Assembly (NCBI GenBank): GCA_037176885.1
Contig: JAWWNJ010000289.1
Location: 1-64,000 of the forward strand
Origin: Favolaschia claudopus
Lineage: Eukaryota; Basidiomycota; Agaricomycetes; Agaricales; Mycenaceae
DNA: 64,000 bases
Direction: 5' to 3'
Made by a program: the position numbers and the translations under genes. Shown piece by piece: positions 11,385 to 22,070 of the stretch; the first letter of the stretch is position 1; each line of letters opens with the position of its first letter. The notes below the pieces were generated by a model. The model did no database searches and had not been told where the DNA came from. It saw only the letters and a program-made list of their open reading frames with translations.

Positions 11385-14300
11385 TTAGAAAGCTATTTCA
11401 TGCGAGTGGTGATCTGCATACTTATTAATGTAGTAAGCTTTAAAGCTGTCCAGGGAGTCAGAGTATTCAAAACGGCGTGGAAGGAAGCCGTCGCCAAAAA
11501 AGGTATCAAGTGCGCGCCGCGCAAGATAGAGTCGATACTGATGATATCATGCATGCGTCGCCCGCGCGCGTCCAAGTCTGGCTCCACCATCCACATACCC
11601 GTATCTTCACAGGGCTCGCGTCCGACGGAGGAGAACCAAGTGCCAACGGCGCATTCGTGAGAAGTGGCGCGGTGTTTGAAAGAAAGAAAAAGTAAAACTC
11701 GCGCAGCGAGTAAACCACGAAAGCCAGGCTGCTCTGCATCTTCCTCGACGTAGACGCAGTGCCGCGCCAAGAGCGCACAGCACGGATGCGCTCGCGGGTA
11801 GCGCCATGGAGACCAGACTGGTCGCTCGGTGCGTAGAAAGTGGCGATGGCGGAGGGGAAGCACTTGACCTTGCGAGGGTGCATCGGGGCAGTCATCGAGA
11901 GGGACCGTGGAGACGTCGAGGTCATCGTCGTCGGCATGCTCTTGACCATAAAGGTACCGACGAATGAGCGCTGGGAGCATGGGAATATTGATATAGTCTC
12001 CCAGCGCGGCCGGACTTCTGGGGTAGTGACGGACTGAAATAAGAAAGATGAGAATCTGGGGAAGTAATCAGGACAGCGAACGCACTGGGTGTCTTCGCAA
12101 GCTTGACCTCCAAGAAATCCAGCTCGTCCGTAGCCCCCAGCTCTTCGTCGTCATCGTCATAGTCTGCCCGATTTGTAGCCGTGGGGAGTGGGGCTAAGGC
12201 GGGAGCCTCTGGAGAAGGTAGTCGTCGCGCCGCGGGTGCATCGAGCATGCCGCGCTCGGTGAAGTCGACCCGAGCCGCCGCGAGTTTATCGAGGCGGTCG
12301 TTGATCGTCAGCATCTGTTCCAGCGCATTGTGCCTGCTAGAGCGCCGCCATGGCTCTTTTGACGGCCTTAATGTGCTTTGATTCGGTAATGGATGAGCAG
12401 AGTCCATTGGGCGCGCCGAATTGGGTGATGAGGAAGGTGTAGTGGACGAGGGAATGCTGCCTCGGAAGAGAAAACCCATTGGGGCACACCCCGCTCTCTT
12501 CAAAGATGACGCGCTCCTTGTGGTATCGTGCGAGGGGCGCCGTTGATGGCGGTGAGCGTCGCCTCGTTGATTGTGTTGCGGCGGACAAGATAGCAGAAGT
12601 CGAGGAATGCGCTGAATGCGCGAAGCATCTGAGGGGGTACATGACCCTCAATGGCGGGGAGGTAGACCTTTTTCGTATGATCGAATGACGAAAGAGCTTT
12701 AAAGCGGCAAACCACATACCTTCATGAGTGCTTTTGAATCGTCCCCCGTCCACTGCTTGAAGTTCCTACCCTCAGGGAAACGGCGCAAACCGGGAAATGG
12801 CGGTACCGCAGCGATACTATAGAACAGATGAGCAATGCCTCGAAACCCGATGAAATAAGATTGAAATGAAGACATACCGTCTGTCTATGTCTGCCATAAT
12901 CTGCGCCGCCCGTTTTTTCGTGTGTACGGCCTCCACATACTGGCCCACCCAGGTGACGAGGTGGTCTTTGAAGGTTCCTTTGATAATTTGATGAAGAAGG
13001 TCGGCGATCAAATTGTAAATATCCGCCCGCGGAAAGGTCCAGGTGAAGGGCTGGGAATAATGAGTAAGATAGAGGAAAAGCGAAAGAATATACGCACCAA
13101 GACGTCGCTAATAACGCCATAATCATCCCAGATTGACTTGTGAGTCATGGCCTGTATATCCAGAGCTTTGAAGAGGCGTCGTGTGTGTGCTTCGGTACGC
13201 CGTCCTCCGACACCATCGAGGTTGCTGTGATTTGCCGTACACCTGCAGAAAAAATTAGTACGACTTGGACGAGAGCGATCCCTGCACAACACATGTGAGG
13301 AGGACCTGCTCGGGGTAATCCGCAATGTACGGTCCGAGTCCGTAGATAACACGTCGATAGTGACCGTCTCCGGAGAGCGCCACCTCGGGGGTTGTCATCC
13401 CTTCACGGAGCGACTCAAATATATATTTGAGCGAGCCGTGAAAGAGATTCCGCCGGAACGTCCTGAATTCGGCGGAACCGTCATGCTCGCGATCCGCTGC
13501 AAACCAATCAACACAAGTAGGGGAAAAACAGGTGAACAGTGGTGTACGTACTTTTGGGAATTGCGAGAAAGCCAATCAATGCTACAGCGTTGCGATGCGC
13601 GCGCCGAAAATTGTTGTGGACCAGCCCATTCGATGCGTACAGTGGATAGTCGTTTTGACCCGTGGCGACTGAAACGGTGGTCTTGTCACTTCCCGCAATG
13701 AAAGGGACAAAGACGGCGCCGTGCGTCTTGGGATCTCGCGCGATTTCCGTCTAGTAGGTATGTCAGACAAATTGAATTGGCGAGAGAATATGAACGCACG
13801 GCTTGATTCCACGCCCAGTTCCCCGACATAAAGTCCTCGTATTCACGAGTTTCATCGGCAGCGAAGACCTGTTTTGGTGCGTAATCCATCTCGTCTTTGA
13901 AATCAGGATTGGCGAGCTGACTGCGCAAGACGAGCCGAGCATCGCGGAAGTACACGGTGTAATTTTGTCGTTTCCAGGGTGTTGTGTCGCCGGGGGGGAC
14001 GGGGAGGTTATAGCAGACTTCGAAAGACTGCCAAGGAATGTGGTCGAGGTCGGTGGCGTCAATGGTGGAGTACAGATCCGTGTGGTCGGCAAATGGGGGG
14101 TCGGTTTCAGGATGCTTGGCCGCCCAGATTTGCATGAGGGCATCGATATCGCCCGCAGACATCTGAATTTTGCGGTAAATGAGGTCGGCGAGGTGGAAGT
14201 CGAGGTCGTCTTTGTACGGCGTATAATCGTCCTTCGCTCGGGTGGCCTTGAGAGGCGGAGGGCTGTCACCGGCAAGGAAATTTCCGTCGCGGTCGCAAAT

Positions 14301-14616
14301 TTGCCCTGTGCAAGCTTCCCATGAGTACGAGCAGCAAGCCAAGAAAGATATACATACCATTCAAGTCCGGATGACGCTTAGTGCGCCTAGAAGCCTCCGG
14401 TGGCTGCCGTTCAAAATCATCTGCGCCTACGTCGCCTCCACCTGGCGAATGTTGTCCGGGGGAATCGGATGGTTGCGGGGCGTGGCGTCGAAACTTTTGA
14501 TGGATTTGCATATGCTGCGTGAGCCCCGAAGAGTTGGTACAGAATTCTTTGCGCCCCGGTTGGGGACAGGAATACTCTTGGGCGTAAATTTCTTTCGCTT
14601 TTGAGGCCGTGGGCAT
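11385..14616 (-). pseudogene. Plavaka-type transposase gene (ORF1)
   Basis: The minus strand from an ATG at 14616 encodes a protein that follows the Plavaka transposase family almost throughout. It starts with a C2H2-like finger (C..C...H..H near 14500-14570) and CDRDGNFLAG after an intron at about 14300-14345. MSAGDIDALMQIW, FADHTDLYSTIDATDLDHIP, LANPDFKDEMDY and NFMSGNWAW-like residues follow. After an intron ending near 13750 it continues with FVPFIAGSDKTTVSVATGQN, DGHYRRVIYGLGPYIADYPE, IIKGTFKDHLVTWV, VYLPAIEGHVPPQM, GAPNGLCSSITESKHIKAVK and KLAAARVDFTERGML. The C-terminus KAYYINKYADHHSHEIAF ends in a stop at 11385-11387. One T appears to be missing in the poly-T run near 11494, which shifts the last 45 residues out of frame. 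Other joints are also out of frame, so this copy is probably inactive unless some are sequence errors. ORF2 lies divergently about 190 bases upstream. Confidence 0.88.
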
Positions 14617-14805
14617 CGCTGAGCAATTGAAAGAATGAAAAAGTCGAAGGGACGCTGAATAAGAGTGGGGCGGTGGCTCGGCAAGTCCCCAAGTCCGAGT
14701 CATTGATGATGCGTGCCTGAACAATTTGCAAAAAGATTGTCAAGACAACACCAACCACCCACACGTGCTCTCACCACTTTTTCCTTCCCCCACCACGATC
14801 TCTGC

Positions 14806-15510
14806 ATGGCCCTCCCCCCCCAAGCGTCGCAACCTACCCAGCGGCCCTGGGCTCGCCACTCGCGCCACCAACAAAAACACTCACCCAGCCGTGCTCGCTG
14901 GTCTTGCAACCAAAACCGCGCGGGGAGACGGAGTATTGGAAGACAGCTAATCATCCCCCCGCACGGTCCGCACCAGCTCGCCCACTTCGTCAACCCCAAT
15001 CACAGCGCTATGCCCCCGAGGATCCCGACGAAGTGGACATGGGTAAGATGTCCTCGTTATCCTTAACCACTTGTCTTCTTACGTTTATCTCAGACCCTCA
15101 AGCAGACGACGACTCCGATGAATCCGACTCGTTCCAGCCGCCAGACGAGTCCGATAAAGACGAGGACGAAGACGGCGGCTCGCACGAAAGCGAAGAAGAC
15201 GAAGACGGGGCCACGTCGGCGCCCACTGGCCAGAAGAAGAAAAAATTCCGCCGCGCAGACATCCAGGCGGTGCGTCAAACTCAAGATACCACCGGTACTC
15301 CAGAAATTGAGGCAAGGGGTGGGAAACGAAAAAGCAAACGATAACCAGTCCGTTCTTGTCTTACAGATAACCTTGACTTACGCTTCCGCAGAGAAAAACC
15401 GCCCGCAAAGAAGTCGAAAGGCGCCAAGAAGTCGGGAATGGTGTCGGGTGCTAAGGAGAAACTCAAGCGCAAAGACTTGAAGGCGGGGGACGAGAGCGAC
15501 GGTATGGTTC
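14806..15510 (+). pseudogene. Plavaka locus ORF2, segment 1 (N-terminal part)
   Basis: The gene starts at an ATG at 14806, but the coding-like frame (SPPKRRNLPSGPGLATRATN) is reached only by changing frame in the C8 run directly after the start, so a base was lost or gained there. It continues through a basic/Pro segment (YAPEDPDEVDMG) and an intron at about 15043-15092. A strongly acidic stretch (DDDSDESDSFQ, then DEDEDGG) and a Lys-rich stretch (KKKKFRRADIQAVR) follow. A second intron lies near 15310-15393, and the segment ends in LKRKDLKAGDESDG near 15502. This order, basic then acidic then Lys-rich, is typical of the second gene found beside Plavaka transposases in mushroom genomes. Its function is unknown; a nuclear DNA- or chromatin-binding role is only an inference. 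The frame stops where inserted sequence begins. Confidence 0.65.
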
Positions 15511-15516
15511 ATTAGC

Positions 15517-15695
15517 GAGTTTGCGATGCAGCCATTGGATGGCTAATGGCTATGGTGCGGATCACTTAGTCACCACCACATTTGTGCAAGTCCCAAATCC
15601 GCCGGAGGCGAAAATTTTTACAAAAATGCACTTTGTTGCCTATTTTTTGCCTTACAGAACAGTCAAATCTGTGAGCGAATATCACTCTTTTGTTG
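15517..15695 (+). repeat. Element ends: GAGTTTGCGATG terminus and left half of a TGGTGCG-type MITE
   Basis: The motif GAGTTTGCGATG at 15517 recurs in the same orientation at 16267, each followed by a GCCATTG..ATGGCTAA palindrome. From 15551 the sequence (TATGGTGCGGATCACTTAGT, then CCGCCGGAGGC) matches the left half of the intact MITE at 22071-22475. The right half is missing here. Confidence 0.6.
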
Positions 15696-15852
15696 TGAGT
15701 TACAATTCAAAGGCCTACAATGTGCTTTCCGAGCAGCATATTGAAGGTAAGAAATCCTCCCAACCCACCTCTACCAGCTTTGTGAGGCATATGTGGTGTG
15801 CAGTCCCAATTTAACACCATGAAAAATTTATTATAAATGAGGGAAATACGCA

Positions 15853-16262
15853 CCAAAACCTGCCAGGCGTCATCCTTAGCATCCATTTTGACCTCCTCGA
15901 AGGAGGAATCGAGCGCCGCTTGCACCTGCTTCTCGCTGAGATTGTCCCAAGGCGACATATTGCCGAGTTCCTTGCGAAGATTGGGCCAGACGTCGTCGGT
16001 GAATTTGTCGCCATTAGCGGCTGGGCCGGGGACGTGCTTGAGAGACCAGCGTTTGGAGCCGTCTCCGCGAAGATCCTTCTGAGTGACACGCTTGGCTGGG
16101 GCGACGATGCGTACGATAGACTGAAGGAGACGGTGAGAGACGAGAAGAGGAGGTGTGACAATATGTGACAATGCGTGACTTGCCTCGTGGACTTTGCCCT
16201 TGCCCTTCTTATCGCGTTCCACAATCTCACCGTCGTCGTCGTCAAACGCAGGACCACCATAA
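15853..16262 (-). pseudogene. Plavaka locus ORF2, segment 2, inverted
   Basis: On the minus strand this piece reads GGPAFDDDDGEIVERDKKGK, then an optional intron. It continues VAPAKRVTQKDLRGDGSKRW, LKHVPGPAANGDKFTDDVWP and ALDSSFEEVKMDAKDDAWQV, ending at a gtgcgt splice site near 15853. By content it continues segment 1, whose last residues are DESDG, and precedes segment 3, but it lies on the opposite strand from both. The simplest explanation is an inversion of about 0.75 kb inside the gene, with half-copies of one MITE family at its two borders. The gene therefore cannot produce its full protein. Confidence 0.7.
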
Positions 16263-16438
16263 TAGAGAGTTTGCGATGAGCCGTTGGAGCCATTGAATGG
16301 CTAACGATTTCCTGATTAGGGAACTTTGATGGCCCAACAGTTGATGTCAAATTACACAAGAGCTGCCTGGAATGAATTTTGGATGCTGAGGCCGGGGTTA
16401 TTAGCCTTTGTTGATGCGCCAGAATTTCGACTTTCGTG

Positions 16439-16590
16439 TATGGTGCGGTTCACTTATAGTCACCACCACTTTGTGACAACCGCTATTACTCACCCAAAAC
16501 AAACCTGATTTCTTATTCCTCTTGCCAAAATGCTCATTTCAGTAAGAGAAACACTTCCCCAAGAGGGATTTTAAATTAGAGTAGATCTGG
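16439..16590 (-). repeat. Right half of a TGGTGCG-type MITE
   Basis: TATGGTGCGGTTCACTTATA at 16439 is followed by TTCCTCTTGCCAA and an AT-rich piece. These match the right half of the MITE at 22071-22475 read in reverse, and the copy at 62736. The left half does not follow. Together with the left half at 15551 it brackets the inverted piece of ORF2. Confidence 0.6.
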
Positions 16591-16686
16591 CTGAGTTTAG
16601 CTATCGTTGTTTCAAGCCATATCTCATAGACCTCATATCGTACCAATACATGGCGCGGGGGGTTTCCTCTTCAAGCTCATAAATGC

Positions 16687-16922
16687 TTGGCCGACATGGT
16701 CGCTGCTTTGCAGAAGCGGGCCGAAGGTGTGTTCCCCCTCCGCCATCCTCGATCATACTTTCATTTCATCGTAGCCGGAGACACCCCCCCGGACGAGATC
16801 GCCCTCCATACCGCAGAAGGGATGCAAGGTTACATCGAGTCGATGCTCGAGCGAGACGACGCAAACCCCCAGATGCGGGTGCACCAGTGGAAGGAGTGGA
16901 ACGAAGACGAGGGAAAATATGT
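16687..16922 (+). pseudogene. Plavaka locus ORF2, segment 3
   Basis: The plus strand reads ADMVAALQKRAEGVFPLRHP, AEGMQGYIESMLERDDANPQ and VHQWKEWNEDEGKYV. It ends at a gtgcgt splice donor at about 16923, the same donor form used elsewhere in this locus. The residues fit the region just before the conserved C-terminal part of the same protein family. The following intron appears to have received a 3.1-kb insertion, and the next coding segment resumes near 20125. Confidence 0.6.
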
Positions 16923-17528
16923 CGTGCGTTCTACATTAATTGGGGGAGCTTGCTCCCCCCTTTGTCTGAGGATTCCGGAAAGTGTATGGCTGTGCAATGT
17001 GCCTGGGAAGGTCGTGTTGATCTCCCACGGGTACACCATCAGTCGTAATCTCCCACGGGTACGCCATCAGTGCTGGCATCGCACATCTGCCACATTTGAC
17101 GTCAAAACTTTGCTTGCTTTTCGCCCTCTCCCTCTCATCTCCCCCCTGCTCTCACGGCCGCCTACGGCCTCGAGAACCCTCCGAGAATAGCTACTTAGTG
17201 TGAATCGCTTAGAATAGGTCAATATGTGTGAAGTCCGCCTGCGTAGCCTTAGTCTGCCGCTGCCTTGGACCTCTTACATAGTGTGGTGTCCAGTTGCTTG
17301 AGTCTTGACTGCGCCAAATTATCGCTTCCACCTGCATAAAGCAGAAAAGGGGTGTTAAAGAGCGTCAATAAGCTTTGGGAATATTCCCCTGGTACTGCCT
17401 TGCAGTGATTTCTAATTGTGAAATACTCTGGAGTGATTCTCATCAAAGGATGGCCACTACTTGGATATCCCTGGACCCTCTCTAGTAGCTCTTTGTGGGT
17501 TTTGTGACTCTGGACAATACTGTAAGTA

Positions 17529-19902
17529 TTGTATCCTTATACTATTCAAAATTATATGTTCAATATTTGTAGTGCTAAATGCCAGCCACTGATCCTGAAC
17601 TTCTCAAGGCTGCACGAGCAAGAGCTGCTCAAGTGCGCCGTGACCGAAAACGAACTCAAGGAACAAATGCATTGGCGTGCCCCAAATGCACCTGCCCACT
17701 GTGATCTTGGAAACCTTGGAAAGCGTGATATAGATGGTGAATATGACTGGGTCCAGCAGTCTCCTGATCAAGCTACAGCTGCTGCTGCATCACAGTGGTT
17801 GTCCAGTTGGGTTAAGGAGTCGCCAAATGATGAACTGCAGGTTTTGCCCGAGCATGACTATCGGAAGTTGAAAGGAGCACAACGAGATGTTTTCCTACAA
17901 GTCATGGCATACTTCAAGAGGTTGGAGGCAGACGTTCCCGGTCCCAAACCTCCTCCCCTTCGAATCAATGTAGATGGAACTGCTGGAACTGGAAAGTCTT
18001 TCCTCATCTGGTGCACAACAACGGCCGTTCGTGAACACTTCAACATCAATATTACTGAGCAGGGTGCCAAGGATCCAGTAGTGCGACTGACTCCAACTGG
18101 AATATCTGCCTTTGGCATTCGGGGCTGGACCATCAACTTTGGTCTGACAATTCCGGTTAAGGAGAAATCAGGCTTTGCACAGCTATCTCGCTCCGGCCTC
18201 ACTCGCGTCCAGACTCGGTGGCAAAACGTCAAATTGCTGATTGTGGATGAGAAGTCTGGATTGGAAGGGCACAACTCGGAAGAGTTGATCGCAGGCTGCG
18301 TCAGCCTTTTCCAGAGTTTTCAGATGAGCAACTGGGAAATATTCCAACCATAATCTTTGGTGGTTTTTACCAACTCCCTCCAATTGGAGACACTCCTCTC
18401 TAGTTGGAAGGCGCGCTGGTCTAAGTGCAAAGGGACGCACTGTGTTTGAATCTTTCACGCAATCAGTCACACTGCAAACAGTCTTTCGGCAACAAGGAGA
18501 TGATCCAGAGCAGATAAAATTTCGTGATGCATTAATGCGACTTCGAGAATACAAGACAACAGCTGAGGATCACACTCTATTCTCCAGCAGATTTTGGGAT
18601 CGCCACTCAGCACAAGAGCGAAAAAGTTTTGAAGATGTATTGCATTTGCTCCCAACTAAGGAGGGAGTCAGTGGATGGAACACTCGCTGTCTTGCATCGT
18701 TGGGAAAACCTGTTTTGCTTTGTCGGGCTGAGCACAATAGCCGTGAAGCTAGCAAGGCTTCTGAAGGGGACGCTGATGGAGCAAGAGGTGCTTATTGCTG
18801 AAGGAGCTCGGGTCATAATCAATCGCAATGTTTGGACATCAAAAGGTATTTGGTGGAGATACTTGCAAAGCCGCAACTAATAATTCTTACTAGGCTTGGT
18901 CAATGGTGCTCAAGGGGTCGTCAAAAAGATCTGGTTTTTGCCAGGATCAAACCCACAATTGAAATACCTTGGAAACTCCCAGCGGTCGCGTTTGTTATGT
19001 AAATGTGATGATGGCGCTTATTCAGGTATTGTCTATGAGTAAAAGCTCCCAAATGAATGAAATCTGATCCACTCCAGGGCCACCTCTACCACAATGGGAA
19101 GGTATTGATCCCAGTTGGGTTTCAATTGTCCAGGTGGGAGGATAAGATGGGGAAGTCATTATTAAGAACACAACTCCCCTTGACAGCAGCTTGGGCAATC
19201 ACAATCCACAAGAGTCAAGGACTAACCAAGGGTGCGCCGGCATCTAAACCGGCGACTAAGGGCCGGTTAGTTAGTCCGGCCGTCAGGCCGGAAAAAAAAC
19301 ATATAAACCTCATAAATTCTGGTCGGAATGGGCTATCGGCAGTCAGTATGAGTGCAAAAACACTGTCCTATGCGGCATAATGTAAGTTAAAGTGGTTCAT
19401 TAGGCTGTCCTGGGTATTCACTGCTAGTCAGTGTTGATGCGGGCTTTGTTTACCCAACTGACATCAGGATGCTTTTGCATTCGGATAACCACTAGCTTTA
19501 TAAGGGATGGAGGACATTGGAGCTGTTCTGCTTACCATTCTGGAGTCTCAGAGGCATTTTTTCGACCTCCACGACATTTATTTGTGGCGGGAATGTCGGC
19601 CGGTGACTTAAGCGTGGGAAATTACTACCTGTTAAGGCGATTAAGTAGTCAGTTAGTCCAGCCTAGAGGTCAGAAACCAAAAAATCGGCCATATATCTTT
19701 TTTTTTGAATGCCGGTGCACCCTTGGGACTAACGCTGAAACAAACAGTCATTGACCTTGATTTTTCTTCCGGTCTTTCTTTTGTGGCCATTTCTCGGGTC
19801 AAAAAATCGTCTGGAGTTGCGTTTCGTACCCCTTTTCCACTGAGCAGACTACAGAGAGCGAATGTGACGGAGTCAATGAAGATGCTTGAAGCAGATGGCT
19901 GA
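17529..19902 (+). pseudogene. Pif1-like DNA helicase (Helitron-type), interrupted
   Basis: The frame carries the Walker A motif GTAGTGKSFLIW near 17980-18015. It goes on through RLTPTGISAFGIRGWTINFG and LLIVDEKS, where DE is the Walker B pair. Near 18290 it shifts frame into a segment with IIFGGFYQLPPIGDTPL, followed by a TAG. In Pif1 helicases this motif is normally GDFxQLPP, so the Asp is replaced by Gly. Downstream pieces include VFRQQGDDPEQIKFRDALMR near 18480, ARVIINRNVW near 18815, and the C-terminal motif AWAITIHKSQGLT near 19190-19226. There a 499-bp MITE has been inserted. The frame resumes at 19734 with LKQTVIDLDFSSGLSFVAIS. An intron lies near 18846-18893. Such an enzyme would unwind DNA with ATP; this copy is clearly dead. 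Confidence 0.85.
19227..19725. mobile_element. Non-autonomous hAT-type element (MITE), 499 bp, with 8-bp target duplication
   Basis: The 16-bp terminal repeats CAAGGGTGCGCCGGCA (19227-19242) and TGCCGGTGCACCCTTG (19710-19725) are inverted with one mismatch. The flanks GGACTAAC at 19219-19226 and 19726-19733 are identical 8-bp duplications, the hallmark of hAT insertion. The element encodes no protein I can support. Removing it with one flank copy restores a continuous helicase frame across the insertion point, which confirms the boundaries. Confidence 0.93.
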
Positions 19903-20124
19903 GATGTGATGCGCCGAGCAGAGCTTGGTTTTACTTTAGATACATATGGTTAGCGAATTTGTATTCGAGGATCAATGATAGAATTGTTCACTATTAAATT
20001 ATGGTCTCAAGACACGGATCCACGCAAGCTCCGCCTTTTCTGTAAGCCGGGCACCGGCATTACAAACATACTTTCATGTCCTCCAATTTTCTGAGGATAT
20101 CCCAGGGGCTGTTTCAGTCGTCGC

Positions 20125-20765
20125 TCATCCTCTATACCTATTCATATCACCTCGCCTTCCTCGCAGCATTGCCCAACGGCCTCGATTTGCGGGCACCGGC
20201 GATTGGGGCTCTTCTGCTTGCCTCTCAAGCAGTGCGCCTTTCTTCTTTTCCTCCCGGACTTCGCTAACGACCTACCTCCTACCTACAGATGGAACGCGAG
20301 CTCGGCTTCTGGGTAACCGGTGAGTACGTTGCGCCGGGAAAGTTCCAGAAGGAACAATTCTCATTCGATAACTGGGGCGACTACACTGCGGAGACTGCGA
20401 CGTCGAAACGCCTCGTGCAACGTGCCACCCGTTTTGTCCATTCGCTGAAACAGTGGCAGGGTGATCAATGGGAACAGGTCAGAATACGGGTTTCGTCATT
20501 TCTTCCTCTTTGATTTTTTGTCTACACTTGTTGACGATTCTGTCAAAAACTCCACAAATTGTTGCCTCAAAAGGAAGTGCCGTAAGGAACACAATTGGGT
20601 CAAACCAGCTTGCACGATTGCTGGGGTCCATATGAGGATTGTAATGTGACACAGATAACAGACGAATGCTCTATGGTACCCACAGAACCTTCCCGGAAAT
20701 GTACCGAGGCTGGGCGAGCGAGAAATCAGATTCCGCAAATAGACTCAAGGTCAAGCAGGTGTCAA
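20125..20765 (+). pseudogene. Plavaka locus ORF2, segment 4 (C-terminal part)
   Basis: The piece reads HLAFLAALPNGLDLRAPAIG and LLLASQAV to a gtgcgc donor near 20235. After an intron ending TACAG at 20288 it reads ERELGFWVTGEYVAPGKFQK, FSFDNWGDYTAETATSKRLV and HSLKQWQGDQWEQ to about 20478. A further short exon near 20686-20757 reads TFPEMYRGWASEKSDSANRL. This is the conserved C-terminal region of the ORF2 family (the GALLLASQAV...FWxTGEYV pattern). It is best explained as the rest of the gene begun at 14806. After it the frame dissolves in Ser/Arg-rich sequence up to about 21000. Confidence 0.6.
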
Positions 20766-22070
20766 CACAGAATTGAGGAGCAACAAATGCCGAAACCCGT
20801 ATTCTTTTTCCGAAACGGCTGTATGTGCAAAACACGACAATCGCCCTTCATCCGCGACGCTTGCGCCGTCCCCCAGCTCTAGGAGCAATTGTTCTCGACT
20901 CATCTGTGCTCCTGGACGTTCGCGACACGCTCGTTTACCAATTTCTCGTCCATCTGGACCCGCGGCGCCGGGCGCGGTCACTCGTCCTTCAATCAATATT
21001 GGACTTATGTTAGCGGCGACTACGGTTCAGCTGCAGTTGAAATATTGCTCATATCAACTATTTGATTTGATTGAAACTCTCCGGCTGCTCAGTATGTGTT
21101 TTCTTGGAGTGTGCTATTCATCAGTTTCCCACCTTTATTTGGTCTCTTCTCCCTTCGGGCTGATTATATTCTCCCAATCACTGTGGCCTACTTCATACAA
21201 CCATCCTGCATACTCCACGAGCTCACTGACCTTCCTCCCACCCATGTATTTCTATTTCTGTAACAAAATTGAGTGAAAATCAGACTTTAAATATTGAACC
21301 TTGCATTTTATCCTAAGCTGAAGAACATGCTGTTGGAGCTGAGCAGACTCAAAAGAGTCCCACCTCCGCTTGTCTTTCACCCAGGAACTGGCGCAAGCAA
21401 ATTCTAGAGACATTTACTGAAATTTTGCTTCTCTTTCCTTTTTCGCATTCTTTTTCGCGTCTTTCCCCTTCCGGCTACCCAGTACAACCATCGGAAAACC
21501 GAAGAACACGCTTGGAGCTCCGCTTTCGATTGCGCGTTATTTCTGCTTATTTCTCTCTGCTGCCGCCTCGATCTCATTGCCGCTGTCGGATACTCTGCCG
21601 TCGCCGTTGCTCCCTCGTCTTCCTCCCTTGCCCCCTCAACCGAAGTCTTGTTGCCGCTGCAGCCGTTCAAATCACGGCGAGTTCAACACCACTTTGTGTG
21701 TCTGAATAGGTGCGTCCCACTCCTTTTTTCTAGTTGCATAGCTGACTAACGTGCTTGTTGGTTGGTCTCTAGACCCAAAGAGCAGCTGCGAGCGCGGCGT
21801 AAAACCCACGGTACAGCTGCTGAATAGAAATCCCTCCTCTTTTTCCCCCTTTTCTCTCTTTTTTCCTTTTCATTTTTTCTCCCGTCTCCACCGACATGGG
21901 TCATGGGCCTGTAGTCCCAGCCTCGGGCATTGGGCAACGATCAGGGTGACAGTTGCGACAGTTGGCTTGACAGAAGACGGGATGGATCAATTAGAATCGT
22001 CGCTGCCTCCTGATCCAGGTCATGATCCGCTTGCCTTCTACCTGGACCTCACTGCTGACAGTCAGTCTCC
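20766..22070. other. No supported gene; pyrimidine-rich tracts
   Basis: The stretch holds the possible Ser/Arg-rich tail of ORF2 and CT-rich segments at about 21430-21640 and 21820-21890. A short coding-like piece at about 21950-22065 (LPPDPGHDPLAFYLDLTAD) ends at the MITE inserted at 22071. The tracts could be promoter-proximal, but no gene start is convincing. Confidence 0.3.

Larger units (their letters stand above)
16941..20075 (+). mobile_element. Helitron-like insertion carrying a Pif1-type helicase (limits approximate)
   Basis: Between two parts of the Plavaka ORF2 lies foreign sequence with a Pif1/RecD-like helicase of the kind encoded by Helitrons. Its left side starts close to a palindrome (GGGGGAGC, TT, GCTCCCCC) at 16942-16959, and its right side holds a small hairpin (GCCGG, GCA, CCGGC) near 20047-20059. 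I did not find the canonical TC start and CTRR end, and no Rep domain lies in this block, so it may be a truncated Helitron or a helicase fragment moved by other means. Confidence 0.45.

Noticed and set aside
16941..20075. Canonical Helitron borders (TC start, CTRR end) for the helicase block
   Set aside because: Neither end matches the rules at the inferred borders, although a hairpin lies near the right side.
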